DNA of 64,000 nt, taken from the NCBI RefSeq assembly GCF_900626155.1, contig NZ_LR130844.1, forward strand, positions 806,061 through 870,060. Reading direction: 5' to 3'. Made by a program: the position numbers and the translations under genes. Below are positions 46,266 through 56,131 of this stretch, piece after piece. Position 1 is the first letter of the stretch, and every line of letters starts with the position of its first letter. Origin of the DNA: Anaerococcus vaginimassiliensis. GTDB taxonomy: Bacteria > Bacillota > Clostridia > Tissierellales > Peptoniphilaceae. The notes under the pieces are model-generated. The model did not search any database, was not told the origin of the DNA, and saw only the letters and a program-made list of their open reading frames with translations.

Positions 46266-46512
46266 AATAACTCCTTATAACATGGTAGCGTGATAAATCA
46301 TATTTATATCCTACAAGAGATATGTACTTTTGTCAATAATAATCTAAATAGTTTAATAAATCATCAAAATAAAATAAATAAAAATCTTACTTGCTATCAT
46401 CAATTGTTTTCGATATATTAAGAAAAGAATTTTATCAAAAATAATATAGAAATTAAATTTTACTAATGAGTTAATAGTATAGTTACCATAGAAAGAATCC
46501 TATACTTTATAG

Positions 46513-46540
46513 TTGATTTTAAACAGATAAGTGCTATACT
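46513..46540 (+). promoter_or_regulatory. Promoter of trkA-trkH
   Basis: TTGATT, 16 bases, TATACT. The remaining 296-base gap from 46266 is AT-rich and shows no other signal. Confidence 0.6.
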
Positions 46541-46561
46541 AAAATAATTGTAGGAGGATTT

Positions 46562-47929
46562 ATGAACATTATTATCTTGGGGGCTGGTAAGGTTGGCTCC
46601 TATCTTACTAGTGGCCTAGCAGAAGAAGGTCACGATATACTAGTTATTGACCATGATAAGGACGTTTTAGATAAATTATTAGCAAGTAATGATGTGATGG
46701 GCATAGTTGGAGACGGTAGAGATCCAGAAGTCTTGATGGATGCAGATGTTTCTTCTTGTGATTTGTTTATAGCAATTACCCTATCTGACGATGTAAACCT
46801 CATAGCATCAACTATAGCTAAGAAACTTGGAGCAAAAAATATAATCATAAGACTTAGAGAAAGTCAATATATCAACCAAAAGGAAATCATAGAGGATATA
46901 ACCTCAGCATCTAGGATTATAAATCCAGAAATGATTGCAGCTAAGGATATCCAAAGGGCACTAAAGTACTCTCACGCCCTAAATGTTGAAAGCTTTTTTA
47001 GAGATCAGGCTATCATGATGGAGCTTGTCATATCTGAAGGTTCTAGCCTAGTTGGATCAAAGATATCTGATCTAAATGCATATTCAGCTGAATACCACAC
47101 TCTAATTGGGATTGTCAACAACAATGGCAAGGTCTACATACCTCACGGGTCTTATGTCCTAGAACAAGGAGAGAAGATTTATATAATAGGAGCTAAAGAG
47201 GGAGCAGATAGGTTCTACAAGAAGGAAGTTTTAGATAGGATTGAGATTAAAAATGTGCTAATAATTGGAGCGGGTGCTATTTCAACTCACCTAACTGGGC
47301 TTTTACTAGAAAGAGGATTTGGAGTAACAGTTGTAGAAATAGATAAGAAAAGAGCAGAAGAGATTAGCGAGAAGTTCTCAGATGCGGTTGTTATAAATGC
47401 CGACGGATCAGACCCTGACGTTTTAGAAGAAGTTAGAATTGAAAACTTCGATGCTATGGTTTGCCTAACAGGAATGGATGAAGAAAATATCCTGATTTCT
47501 CTATTGGGTGAGAAATACGGAATAGAGAAAATCATTGCCAAGGTCAATAGAACTAAGCTTTTGAAGATGACAGGCATCCTTGATATAGACACAACATTTA
47601 CTCCAAAAAGAGTTGCAAGTGACGTTATCAATAGAATCATAAGAAGTAAGGAAAATGCTAGAGGATCTTCTATTACATCTTTGTATAGATTAGAAGATGA
47701 CCAGGTTGAAGTAATTGAATTTGCTGCCATAGAACATTCCGATATTCTAAATAAAAAGCTAAGAGACTTAAATATAAGAGAAGATACCTTGATAGCTTGT
47801 ATCAAACATGAGGAGCGTGATGGACAAATCGAAGTTCCAAATGGAGATTCTATGATTTCTCTGGGAGATAGGGTTTTAGTTATAACAACTAACCATACTT
47901 TCCAAGTCATAGATGATGTATTGGAGTAG
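46562..47929 (+). CDS. trkA: Trk potassium uptake regulator TrkA
   Basis: Cytosolic gating subunit of the K+ channel. It has 455 residues: two RCK repeats, each with an NAD-binding Rossmann motif (GAGKVGSYL near residue 6; GAGAISTHL near 237) and a TrkA_C domain. The double-length form is that of TrkA rather than KtrA. The stop is followed after 2 bases by trkH. Confidence 0.93.
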   Translation: MNIIILGAGKVGSYLTSGLAEEGHDILVIDHDKDVLDKLLASNDVMGIVGDGRDPEVLMDADVSSCDLFIAITLSDDVNLIASTIAKKLGAKNIIIRLRESQYINQKEIIEDITSASRIINPEMIAAKDIQRALKYSHALNVESFFRDQAIMMELVISEGSSLVGSKISDLNAYSAEYHTLIGIVNNNGKVYIPHGSYVLEQGEKIYIIGAKEGADRFYKKEVLDRIEIKNVLIIGAGAISTHLTGLLLERGFGVTVVEIDKKRAEEISEKFSDAVVINADGSDPDVLEEVRIENFDAMVCLTGMDEENILISLLGEKYGIEKIIAKVNRTKLLKMTGILDIDTTFTPKRVASDVINRIIRSKENARGSSITSLYRLEDDQVEVIEFAAIEHSDILNKKLRDLNIREDTLIACIKHEERDGQIEVPNGDSMISLGDRVLVITTNHTFQVIDDVLE

Positions 47930-47931
47930 AT

Positions 47932-49407
47932 ATGAACGGTTCAATTATAAAATATACAATAGGAAAACTCCTTCAAGTCTTGGCTATGCTTATGAGCCTG
48001 CCTCTACTTGTTGGGTTAATCTATAAAGAAGGTTTTACTGATATTAGAAATTTTATAATTCCCATAGCTATTTCTCTTATATTAGGCATGATTTTAGTTA
48101 GAAGAGGATCTAGCCAAGGACACATCTTTACCAAAGAGGCCATGTTTATTACTGCAACCTGCTGGATTGTTTTCTCAGTTATAGGATCAATCCCCTTATA
48201 TCTAACACCAAGTAACTATCCTAGCGTTATAGATGCTTTCTTTGAAATGGCAAGTGGATTTACAACTTGCGGGGCAAGTGTAGCTCACGATTTAGAACTT
48301 TTGCCTCATTCTGTTCTTTTTTGGAGATCATTTTCTCACTTTATTGGAGGAATGGGAATCCTAGTATTTACCCTAGCAATCCTCCCTAAATCAAACAAAG
48401 AATCATCAAACCTCATGCAGGCAGAAGTACCGGGTCCAACTTTTGGAAAGATAACTCCAAAACTATCTCAAACAGCAAGAGTGCTTTATCTAATGTATAT
48501 AGCTCTTACTATAGTTACGATGATTTTCTTATTATTTGGAGGAATGGATTTATTTGATGCTATAATTCATGCCATGGGAACAGCTGGAACTGGTGGATTT
48601 TCAAACAGAGGTTCGTCCATAGGCTATTATGACTCAAGATATATTGAAATTATTCTATCCATTGCCATGTTAGCCTTTGGTGTAAACTTTAATATCTTTT
48701 ATTTTGCCCTATTTCGTTCAGCCAAACAAGCCTTCAAGAGTGAAGAACTTTGGTGGTATTTGGGTATAGTTGGTGTTTCTGCCCTACTAATTTATTTTAA
48801 CGTAAGAAGTATGTATCACGATGAAATCTACTCTGGAGTATCATCTATATTTACAGTATCTTCTATAATTACAACTACAGGTTATGTATCAGTAGATTTT
48901 GGATCTTGGCCATTATTTTCTAGAAATATATTGATTTTGCTTATGTTTATAGGTGGATCTGCAGGATCAACTGCAGGTGGACTAAAGGTATCAAGGTGCG
49001 TAGTTGTCTTTAAATCAGCTATCAATCAAGTGAGAAAGGCAATCAATCCTCTAAGAGTAAATGTAAATAAAATGGACGGCAAGAAAGTAGATAGAGATGT
49101 GGAAGATTCAATAAACAAATATATCCTTGTCTATATATTGTTATTTGTAGTATTTATGCTAATCATAACACTTGAAACTAACAACTTCGAATCAGCCTTT
49201 TCTGCAGTAGCTACAACCTACAATAATGTAGGGCCTGGACTAATTGATTTTGGTCCAATAACTACCTTTGAATCAATGAGTAAATTATCTAAACTAGTCT
49301 TAACCTTTGCCATGCTTTTTGGTAGACTAGAGCTTTACCCAATGATTCTTCTATTTGCACCAACCACCTACAAAAATTTGACAAGTAAAAACCACAGACT
49401 ATTGTAG
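47932..49407 (+). CDS. trkH: Trk potassium transporter membrane subunit TrkH
   Basis: The K+-conducting subunit, 491 residues, four M1-P-M2 repeats. Filter-like glycines appear in ASGFTTCGASV, GTAGTGGFSNR, ITTTGYVSVDF and ATTYNNVGPGL, one per repeat. Coupled to trkA by a 2-base gap. Confidence 0.93.
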   Translation: MNGSIIKYTIGKLLQVLAMLMSLPLLVGLIYKEGFTDIRNFIIPIAISLILGMILVRRGSSQGHIFTKEAMFITATCWIVFSVIGSIPLYLTPSNYPSVIDAFFEMASGFTTCGASVAHDLELLPHSVLFWRSFSHFIGGMGILVFTLAILPKSNKESSNLMQAEVPGPTFGKITPKLSQTARVLYLMYIALTIVTMIFLLFGGMDLFDAIIHAMGTAGTGGFSNRGSSIGYYDSRYIEIILSIAMLAFGVNFNIFYFALFRSAKQAFKSEELWWYLGIVGVSALLIYFNVRSMYHDEIYSGVSSIFTVSSIITTTGYVSVDFGSWPLFSRNILILLMFIGGSAGSTAGGLKVSRCVVVFKSAINQVRKAINPLRVNVNKMDGKKVDRDVEDSINKYILVYILLFVVFMLIITLETNNFESAFSAVATTYNNVGPGLIDFGPITTFESMSKLSKLVLTFAMLFGRLELYPMILLFAPTTYKNLTSKNHRLL

Positions 49408-49454
49408 TTTGACAAAATTATACAAAAGAATTAAAATTGACTTAGAATATTGAA

Positions 49455-49590
49455 AGCAAGGGAGTTCTTGAAAGATCTGAGAGGAGGGTAGTACCCTCGA
49501 CCTAACCTGATTTGGATAATGCCAACGGAGGAACGTGAGAATTTAGCAGAATGACTTTGTTTATGGAATAAAGTCTTCTGCTTTTTTTAT
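49455..49590 (+). promoter_or_regulatory. TPP riboswitch with terminator
   Basis: The THI element: CTGAGAGGAGGG (49478-49489), ACCCTCGACCTAACCTGATTTGG and ATAATGCCAACGGAGGAACGTGAG match the two conserved arms that bind the pyrimidine and the pyrophosphate. A terminator (AGCAGAatGACTTT / AAGTCttCTGCT plus T run, 49545-49589) follows. It should shut off thiD when thiamine pyrophosphate is plentiful. Confidence 0.95.
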
Positions 49591-49611
49591 GTAAAAATAA
49601 TAGGAGGAAAT

Positions 49612-50409
49612 ATGAAAGTAGGACTAACAATTGCAGGATCTGATTCATCTGGCGGAGCAGGAATACAAGCAGACATAAAGGCTATGAGTTTTAATGGAGT
49701 ATTTGCCGAATCGGCTATCACAGCCCTAACAGCTCAAAATACTACAGGCGTTACAGGAATAATGGATGTAAGCCCAGAATTTTTAAAAGAGGAAATTGAT
49801 GCAGTATTTACAGATATTTTCCCAGATGCAGTCAAAATCGGCATGGTATCCGACAAAAAGCTAATAGAAGTAATAGCAGAAAGACTAAGTTACTACAAGG
49901 CTAAAAATATAGTCCTAGATCCAGTAATGGTCGCAACTTCAGGAGCGAAACTTCTAAAAGATGACGCTATAAAAACTTTGATAGAAGAACTCTTCCCTCT
50001 TGCGACTCTTATTACTCCAAACATACCAGAGGCAGAATTAATTTCAGGGATGAAAATCAAAAGCGAAGACGATATGGAAAAAGTAGCCAAATATATTTTC
50101 GAAAAATATGGGACAAATGTTCTCTTAAAAGGAGGACACGCCATAAATGATGCCAATGATTTTCTCTTTGAAAATAATAAGGGCTTTTGGATAAATGGAG
50201 AAAGAATTGATAATCCAAATACTCACGGTACAGGTTGTACCTTATCATCAGCAATAGCTGCAAATCTTTCTAAGGGATATGATCTCTATGAGTCAATTAA
50301 AAAGGCTAAAGCCTACCTTGAAGGGTGCCTAAGAGATGGACTAGACTTAGGAAAAGGATCTGGACCTATGAATCACGCTTTTGACCTAAAGGAAGAATAT
50401 AAGAATTAG
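49612..50409 (+). CDS. thiD: Hydroxymethylpyrimidine/phosphomethylpyrimidine kinase ThiD
   Basis: Phosphorylates HMP and HMP-P for thiamine synthesis or salvage. It has 265 residues. AGSDSSGGAGIQADIK at the N-terminus, VLDPVMVATSG, and the anion-hole motif NTHGTGCTLSSAIAA are diagnostic. It lies alone behind the TPP riboswitch; other thi genes are absent, which fits a salvage lifestyle. Confidence 0.95.
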   Translation: MKVGLTIAGSDSSGGAGIQADIKAMSFNGVFAESAITALTAQNTTGVTGIMDVSPEFLKEEIDAVFTDIFPDAVKIGMVSDKKLIEVIAERLSYYKAKNIVLDPVMVATSGAKLLKDDAIKTLIEELFPLATLITPNIPEAELISGMKIKSEDDMEKVAKYIFEKYGTNVLLKGGHAINDANDFLFENNKGFWINGERIDNPNTHGTGCTLSSAIAANLSKGYDLYESIKKAKAYLEGCLRDGLDLGKGSGPMNHAFDLKEEYKN

Positions 50410-50430
50410 TAGAAAAAAGATAAATAATAG

Positions 50431-50459
50431 TTGACAAATCAAGGCTTTTGTAGTATTAT
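50431..50459 (+). promoter_or_regulatory. Promoter of rplM-rpsI
   Basis: TTGACA, 17 bases, TATTAT. Confidence 0.75.
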
Positions 50460-50464
50460 ATGTG

Positions 50465-50610
50465 AGTCGACTTAAGGTTTCTTTTATGAAGCTTTTCGAT
50501 GAAATCGCAAATCCTGAATGCGATTATAAATAAATGTCAGGACGAGTAAAGCCGCCACCTACTAGGAGCGGTGTCTAAATATAGTAGGCGAAAAATTTAT
50601 AGGAGGAATT
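50465..50610 (+). promoter_or_regulatory. Candidate ribosomal protein L13 leader
   Basis: A 150-base leader before rplM with clear pairings: CGCCACCTACTA with TAGTAGGCG, and GAAATCGCA with TGCGATTTA. Firmicute rplM transcripts commonly carry an L13-binding autoregulatory leader at this place. The assignment rests on position and folding, not on a matched consensus. Confidence 0.55.
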
Positions 50611-50612
50611 TT

Positions 50613-51053
50613 ATGAAACATCAAAAAACATGGACTGCAACTCCTGATCAAATCGACAGAAAATGGTATGTCGTTGATGCAGAAGGACAAGTTTTAGGTA
50701 GACTAGCTAGTCAAGTTGCAGCAATCTTAAGAGGAAAGAACAAACCTACATTTACTCCACACTATGATACTGGAGACTATGTAATTATTATCAATGCTGA
50801 CAAAGTCGTTCTTACTGGTAACAAAGAAGACCAAAAAGAATACCAAAGATACTCAGGATACAGCGGCGGACTAAAGATTACTAAATTTAAGGATATGAAA
50901 GCTAAAAATCCTGAAAGAATCGTAACTCACGCTGTAGAAGGCATGCTTCCACACAACAAACTAGGCAGAGCTATGGCTAAAAAGCTTAGAGTGTATGCTG
51001 GCAGTGAACACAATCACGAAGCCCAAATGCCTGAAGTTTTGGAATTAAATTAA
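50613..51053 (+). CDS. rplM: 50S ribosomal protein L13
   Basis: A 146-residue ribosomal protein. [37 protein letters not shown] and [15 protein letters not shown] are the L13 fingerprints. ATG 50613 follows AGGAGG; an upstream in-frame GTG (50571) is inside the leader and is rejected. Confidence 0.97.
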   Translation: MKHQKTWTATPDQIDRKWYVVDAEGQVLGRLASQVAAILRGKNKPTFTPHYDTGDYVIIINADKVVLTGNKEDQKEYQRYSGYSGGLKITKFKDMKAKNPERIVTHAVEGMLPHNKLGRAMAKKLRVYAGSEHNHEAQMPEVLELN

Positions 51054-51064
51054 GGAGGACTTAG

Positions 51065-51454
51065 ATGGCAGATATTATACAATCAACAGGAAGAAGAAAG
51101 ACATCTGTAGCTAGATGCACTATGGTTTCTGGTAGCGGAAATCTATTAGTAAACGGAAAAAGCTTAGATGAATACTTTAACTTTGATACATTAAAAGTAA
51201 TAGCTAAATCTCCACTTGAACTTACAGAAAACCTAAACAACTATGATATCAAAATCAATGTTAACGGTGGTGGATATACAGGTCAAGCAGGTGCTATTAG
51301 ACATGCAATCGCGAGAGCTCTAATCATAGCAAACCCTGACTATAGACAAGCCCTAAAAAGAGCAGGATTCCTTACAAGAGATTCTCGTAAGAAAGAAAGA
51401 AAGAAAGCTGGTCTTAAAAAGGCTAGAAAATCATCTCAATTCTCAAAGAGATAA
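51065..51454 (+). CDS. rpsI: 30S ribosomal protein S9
   Basis: A 129-residue protein with the S9 core [19 protein letters not shown] and the lysine/arginine-rich tail that ends FSKR, which reaches the P-site tRNA. Co-transcribed with rplM (11-base gap). Confidence 0.97.
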   Translation: MADIIQSTGRRKTSVARCTMVSGSGNLLVNGKSLDEYFNFDTLKVIAKSPLELTENLNNYDIKINVNGGGYTGQAGAIRHAIARALIIANPDYRQALKRAGFLTRDSRKKERKKAGLKKARKSSQFSKR

Positions 51455-51484
51455 TTATTTACTTTTATACAATATACAAAACAC

Positions 51485-51518
51485 AAAACCGCAAGACTTA
51501 TCTTGCGGTTTATTTTTT
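51485..51518 (+). terminator. Terminator of rplM-rpsI
   Basis: AAACCGCAAGA / TCTTGCGGTTTATTTTTT. Confidence 0.85.
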
Positions 51519-51574
51519 TATAAAGATTAGCTAAAACTAGTATAATAAATTTAATATTACGATATAGAGGTTTT

Positions 51575-52219
51575 ATGCAGAAGATAAATTACAATCTCAA
51601 GATGGAAGAGATTATAAAAGAAAATAGAAAAAATGGGAAAAAACCCAAGCTTTTGATGCAAGTTTGTTGTGCTCCTTGCTCAACCGCTGTTATAGACAGG
51701 ATATATGATGATTTTGAAATTGACATGTTTTACTATAATCCTATGATTTATCCAGCAAGTGAACTAGATAAGAGAGTTGACACCCTAAGAAAGCTAAAAG
51801 GCGATTTGAATATAGAATCAGAGATAATTTTTCCGGAAAATTCTATGGCTGATTTTGCTGAAATTGCAGAAAAAAGAAAAGACGATCACGAGGGTGGCGA
51901 TGCTTGTTATGCTTGCTATAAATTAAGGCTTGAAGAGACTGCAAAATACGCAAGAGAAAATGATTATGAATATTTTTCTACAACCTTGTCTATCTCACCA
52001 TATAAAAATAGCCAGTGGCTAAATGAAATCGGTAGGGACTTGGAAAAAGAATACGGTGTCAAATATTTGTATTCTGATTTTAAGAAGAAAAATGGCTACA
52101 AGAAATCCATAGAGCTTTCTAAAAAGTACGACCTCTATAGGCAAGACTATTGTGGATGCGTATTTTCTTTTAGAGAAATGGAAGAAAAACATAAGGAAAA
52201 TAAAGAAAAAAACGATTAG
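51575..52219 (+). CDS. queH: Epoxyqueuosine reductase QueH
   Basis: Performs the last step of queuosine tRNA modification, replacing QueG. It has 214 residues. Metal and cluster ligands are the paired cysteines CCAPCS near residue 31, CYACYKLRLEETAKYA, and the late YCGCVFS. MIYPASELDKRV is typical of the DUF208 family. RBS is weak. It stands alone behind a terminator. Confidence 0.9.
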   Translation: MQKINYNLKMEEIIKENRKNGKKPKLLMQVCCAPCSTAVIDRIYDDFEIDMFYYNPMIYPASELDKRVDTLRKLKGDLNIESEIIFPENSMADFAEIAEKRKDDHEGGDACYACYKLRLEETAKYARENDYEYFSTTLSISPYKNSQWLNEIGRDLEKEYGVKYLYSDFKKKNGYKKSIELSKKYDLYRQDYCGCVFSFREMEEKHKENKEKND

Positions 52220-52293
52220 TTATAAATAAAAGATAATAATAGTAAAAAGTTAGTTTTTTTGATAAATGGGTAATATTTTATTAGGAGAGGATT

Positions 52294-52590
52294 ATGAAAG
52301 ATTTACTGCTTATCAAAAAAATTATAGATGAGAAAGAGACAAGTGAGGTCTATCCTGTCACTTTCGACTTAGATGACAGTTTCAAAAGGTCTGTGGCCTT
52401 GGATATTTTTAAAGAACTGAGTGATAAAGCTATTATAAAATCTAATAGGTTTACAATCAAGGACCATTCTTTTACTATTGATATCCTCCCAAGCTCAATT
52501 ACAAGGATAATTGAAGAAATAATCAGAAGAAACATGAAAATATATGGGATATATGTCCTATATGATAATTACATTGAAGAAGGAGAATGA
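52294..52590 (+). CDS. Small hypothetical protein upstream of ferritin
   Basis: A 98-residue soluble protein with alternating strands and helices and no recognisable family. A good AGGAGAGG site precedes its ATG, and it overlaps the region of the ferritin ribosome site, so it is probably translated together with ferritin. Confidence 0.6.
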   Translation: MKDLLLIKKIIDEKETSEVYPVTFDLDDSFKRSVALDIFKELSDKAIIKSNRFTIKDHSFTIDILPSSITRIIEEIIRRNMKIYGIYVLYDNYIEEGE

Positions 52591-52592
52591 TT

Positions 52593-53099
52593 ATGGACAA
52601 AAAAATTATGGATTTAATTAATGAACAAATGAACTTTGAGTTTGAATCTGCTTACCTCTACAAGGCTATGGCAGCTTACACAGATGACCTTGACCTTGAT
52701 GGATTTACAACATGGTTAGACCACCAAGTATCAGAAGAAATCTTCCACGGAGAAGGTATGAAAAACTTCCTTCAATCTGTAGGATACAAACCAGTATATG
52801 AAGCAATCGCTAAACCACAAGGAGACTATGAATCAGTTCTTGATGTTATGAAATCTGCTCTAGAACACGAAAAAGAAGTTACTAGAAGAATCACAAACAT
52901 TGCCAAAGAAGCAAACGGTGTTGATGAAAGAGTAAGAAGCTTTATCCAATGGTACATCGACGAACAAGTTGAAGAAGAAGAAACATTTAACAAAATCATC
53001 ACAAGACTAGAAAGAGTTGGAGATGATTGGCACTCAATCTATATCCTTGATGCTGAACTTGGCCAAAGACCAGAACCAACAGAACCAAATATCGCTTAA
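52593..53099 (+). CDS. Ferritin
   Basis: Stores iron as ferric mineral inside a 24-subunit shell. It has 168 residues in a four-helix bundle. The ferroxidase ligands are in NEQMNFEFESAYLY (Glu on helix A), SEEIFHGEGM (Glu and His on helix B) and EHEKEVTRRI / DEQVEEEE (helices C and D). ATG 52593 is chosen, 7 bases after AGGAG; the ATG at 52587 is too close. It is probably co-transcribed with the upstream small gene. Confidence 0.9.
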   Translation: MDKKIMDLINEQMNFEFESAYLYKAMAAYTDDLDLDGFTTWLDHQVSEEIFHGEGMKNFLQSVGYKPVYEAIAKPQGDYESVLDVMKSALEHEKEVTRRITNIAKEANGVDERVRSFIQWYIDEQVEEEETFNKIITRLERVGDDWHSIYILDAELGQRPEPTEPNIA

Positions 53100-53101
53100 T
53101 A

Positions 53102-53809
53102 ATGAAAACAATTAAAAATAATAAGCTAGAAGCTCATATAAATTTAGACGGGGCTTATGTGGAAGACTTATCTTACGGAGAAAAGTCTGTATTTTTCCCA
53201 AAATCTCGTCTAAAAATGGCTGATAGCTACAAAATTAGGGGCGGTATGCATGTATGCGCCCCTAATTTTTCTGATGATAATTTATTAAACGAACTAAAAA
53301 GCCACGGCTTTGGGAGAGACTTGACTTGGAAGAGCCTAGAAGAAGGCGAAGATTATCTTGTTTTGGGCTTGGAAGGAATAGGATCTTACGAAAATGTTTT
53401 ATTTAAGATTAGTTACAAACTAATAGATAATAGGCTTGAAGTAAAACTTATAGTAGAAAATAAAGATGATAAAAAAGTTCCGCTAGCTCCAGCCTTCCAC
53501 CCATATTTTAAGACAAGCTATGAAGATCTTTCCATCAGTGGTGTAACTATCAACAAGGAAGATCTTCCAGATTCAATTTTTATAGATAAGAAAGACTTAT
53601 CATTTAAGATTAAAGATTTTTCTATAGATATTTTAGGCAAGGAAAATGTGTCGGTTTATACTATTTGGTCAGATTTTCTTGGAGAATACATTTGCCTTGA
53701 GCCAACATACAACGGCAAAAGCTTTATGGATTTAGACAAAGAAGTTTACTATCTTAATCCAAATGAAATATTTACTCAAAGCTTTGATATTGTAGTTAAA
53801 GAAAATTAA
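53102..53809 (+). CDS. Aldose 1-epimerase-family protein
   Basis: A 235-residue protein of the galactose-mutarotase fold. PLAPAFHPYFKT carries the conserved HPYF His and YICLEPTYNG the catalytic-type Glu. It is shorter than classical GalM, closer to the YeaD/glucose-6-phosphate epimerase-like group. Start follows the ferritin stop by 2 bases. Confidence 0.8.
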   Translation: MKTIKNNKLEAHINLDGAYVEDLSYGEKSVFFPKSRLKMADSYKIRGGMHVCAPNFSDDNLLNELKSHGFGRDLTWKSLEEGEDYLVLGLEGIGSYENVLFKISYKLIDNRLEVKLIVENKDDKKVPLAPAFHPYFKTSYEDLSISGVTINKEDLPDSIFIDKKDLSFKIKDFSIDILGKENVSVYTIWSDFLGEYICLEPTYNGKSFMDLDKEVYYLNPNEIFTQSFDIVVKEN

Positions 53810-53901
53810 AATAATTAAAGAACAATTTAATATAAGTTAAATAACTTGAAAATTTTCTAAATATCTGTATAATGATATTAATAAAATTGATGGAGGAGAT
53901 T

Positions 53902-54171
53902 ATGATACAAGCATTAATAGCTCTTATACTATTACCAGTATTAGGAGTTGGGATTTTCAAATTTATATTTAAGCTAGGCTTTGGACTTCTAGGGCTAATT
54001 TTAGCTGTAGTTTGTCTACCAATCCTTCTAATTGTTGGTATACTTCTTCTTCCACTTATGTTAGTAGGAGGCTTTGTAGGCCTTGCAGTTAAGCTCCTAC
54101 CAGTAGTTTTAGTAGGTCTATTAATATATTTTGGATACAGATATTACAAAGAAAATTACGAAGTTTGGTAG
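53902..54171 (+). CDS. Small very hydrophobic membrane protein
   Basis: An 89-residue protein, nearly all hydrophobic in three close segments rich in Leu, Val and Gly (LILAVVCLPILLIVGILLLP), ending in YRYYKENYEVW. ATG 53902 has the strong GGAGGAG site; an upstream in-frame ATG has none. Function unknown; the family seems to be short phage-shock-like or holin-like membrane proteins, which is speculative. Confidence 0.65.
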   Translation: MIQALIALILLPVLGVGIFKFIFKLGFGLLGLILAVVCLPILLIVGILLLPLMLVGGFVGLAVKLLPVVLVGLLIYFGYRYYKENYEVW

Positions 54172-54184
54172 GGAAATTAGAAAA

Positions 54185-54222
54185 GAAAAAAGAGTTTGGA
54201 ATTTATTCCAAGCTCTTTTTAT
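54185..54222. terminator. Bidirectional terminator
   Basis: AAAAAGAGtTTGGAAT / ATTCCAAgCTCTTTTT between convergent genes. Confidence 0.85.
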
Positions 54223-55022
54223 TTGTTTAAAATAAATTTTTCTATTGCTTCTCCCACGGCTCCCTCGACGTTTGTGGATTCTGCTACGTAGTCGGCTGAG
54301 TCTTTTACTTGAAGTCTGGCGTTTTTAACTGCAACAGATGTTCCAGCTGCCTCAAGCATTTTGACATCATTATAGTTATCGCCAATGACTAGGGTATCTT
54401 TGATGTCTATTCCATAGTGGTCGCAGACTTTTTGTAGGGCGACTGCCTTGTTTACTCCTTTGGCGTTTACTTCCATAAACATATCAGAAGAATAGGCGAT
54501 TTCGACATCATAGTTGGTTAGTTTTGCTATGTCTACCTCTAAACCTTGCAGATAGTTCATATCCTTGTTTTTTATTATAGCTTTTAGGATTATTTTATCC
54601 TTTATAAAGTCTATATTGTTATCTTCTAGGGCAGTTATTTGAGTTTCTGCATAGGAATCACGATCTAGGTTTAGACCGTACTTGTTATCTACAGTATAGA
54701 TATAACAAGTTTGACCGTTAGCGTAGGCGTAGTCAAGGATTGCCTTGGCGTATTCATATTTTAGGCCCATGGAATGAACTATTTCTTTTGTTACGAGGTT
54801 CATTATTATTGCGCCATTGCAACAAATAACAAATCTGTCATCTTCTATGACACCAGCTTGCTCTGGTATATCAAACAACTCGTAAGTCCCGCGACCTGTG
54901 GCAAGCATTACGATAATTCCAAGATCCTTGGCTTTTTTGATGGCATCGATATTTCTTTGAGGTACGTTTTTGTCTATATCGACTAAGGTCTCGTCAATAT
55001 CTGATGCTACTAACTTTATCAT
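54219..55022 (-). CDS. Cof-type HAD phosphatase
   Basis: A 267-residue sugar-phosphate or flavin-phosphate phosphatase of the HAD superfamily, Cof/YidA subtype. Motif I is DIDETLVD (Glu in place of the usual Gly), with ATGR motif II and GDNYNDVKMLEAAG motif IV. It lies 9 bases after a glutaredoxin gene. A second Cof-like enzyme lies at 61309-62136. Confidence 0.88.
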   Translation of the reverse strand: MIKLVASDIDETLVDIDKNVPQRNIDAIKKAKDLGIIVMLATGRGTYELFDIPEQAGVIEDDRFVICCNGAIIMNLVTKEIVHSMGLKYEYAKAILDYAYANGQTCYIYTVDNKYGLNLDRDSYAETQITALEDNNIDFIKDKIILKAIIKNKDMNYLQGLEVDIAKLTNYDVEIAYSSDMFMEVNAKGVNKAVALQKVCDHYGIDIKDTLVIGDNYNDVKMLEAAGTSVAVKNARLQVKDSADYVAESTNVEGAVGEAIEKFILNK

Positions 55023-55031
55023 CTATTCTCC

Positions 55032-55265
55032 TTATTTATTTTCCTTTAGGAAAGTAATTATATCGTCTGATTCGTATAGATATTCGCCATCGTGGTAGAG
55101 GCAAGGAACTTGTCTTTTGCTACCTTTTTCTATTAATTCTTCCATAGCTTCTCTATTTTCATTTATATTTACAACTTCTAGTTCGATGTTTTCTTCTTCC
55201 ATAAAGTTTTCTACTTTTTTACAGAAAGGACAAACAGTTCCTACAAATAATTTATAATCTTTCAT
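55032..55265 (-). CDS. Glutaredoxin
   Basis: A 77-residue thiol-disulfide protein with the CPFC active site (VCPFCKKVE), the RQVPCLYHDG cis-Pro strand and ESDDIITFL. Could be called a glutaredoxin-like NrdH relative. First gene of a two-gene unit with the HAD phosphatase. Confidence 0.88.
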   Translation of the reverse strand: MKDYKLFVGTVCPFCKKVENFMEEENIELEVVNINENREAMEELIEKGSKRQVPCLYHDGEYLYESDDIITFLKENK

Positions 55266-55360
55266 TGTATACTCCTTATTTTTAAACTTTCATAATATCT
55301 TCATTATAGTATATTATACTAAGAATAAGATAAATTTAAAGATATGACAAAGGTGGTTAA

Positions 55361-56131
55361 ATGAAAGAAACATTAAGAAAGGTTATTAGATTTATTCTTT
55401 TAATCGTAATCATAGTATGCCTAGCTATCCTTGGAAAGAGAGGCTACGATTATTGGACCAATATACAAAATAATAAACATATAGCAGGGCTTATCAAGGA
55501 AAGTCAAGACGAAATAGGTGATGGTGACGAAAACCTTAGTCCAGAAGAGAAGCTTAAAAAGCTAGAAAAACAAAACCTATATCTACTAAAGAAGTTTAAG
55601 GAAGAAAACTCAGATGTGGTTGCTGTTATAGAAATACCTGGCACACCTATCAAATACCCACTTCTCCATGCAGATGATAATAGTTTTTACCTAAGAAAAG
55701 GACTTAACAAGGAGTATGACTTGGCAGGATCCATCTTTATGGATACTAACAACAATACAGATTTAAATGATGATAATACCGTAATCTACGGTCACCATTT
55801 GGAGCTTGAGTCAATGTTTACTCCGCTTGACCAATATAGAAAGCAAGACTTTGCAGAAAAACATACTACAATGTATATCACAACAGAAGAAGGTCTTAGG
55901 GAATATGAAATATTCTCTGCCTACGGAATCCCTTCAGATTATGACTACAGAACCTTGGAGTTTATGTATGATGCTGACAAGATTCCATACTTTGAAAAAC
56001 TTCAAAACAACTCAGAAGTAGACCTTGGAAGTAGAGAGTTTACAGAAGATGATACAATCGTAACTCTATCTACTTGCCAATATGACTATGACGATCAAAG
56101 ACTTGCAGTACATGCAGTAAGGATAAAATAG
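55361..56131 (+). CDS. Class B sortase
   Basis: Membrane transpeptidase that anchors surface proteins or pilins to peptidoglycan. It has 256 residues: N-terminal anchor (7-27), then the sortase barrel. The active residues are His145 (IYGHHLE), Cys239 (TLSTCQYDY) and Arg247 (DDQRLAVHA), with the TLSTC form seen in class B. No substrate with an NPQTN- or LPXTG-type signal is encoded nearby. One-base overlap with the next gene. Confidence 0.9.
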   Translation: MKETLRKVIRFILLIVIIVCLAILGKRGYDYWTNIQNNKHIAGLIKESQDEIGDGDENLSPEEKLKKLEKQNLYLLKKFKEENSDVVAVIEIPGTPIKYPLLHADDNSFYLRKGLNKEYDLAGSIFMDTNNNTDLNDDNTVIYGHHLELESMFTPLDQYRKQDFAEKHTTMYITTEEGLREYEIFSAYGIPSDYDYRTLEFMYDADKIPYFEKLQNNSEVDLGSREFTEDDTIVTLSTCQYDYDDQRLAVHAVRIK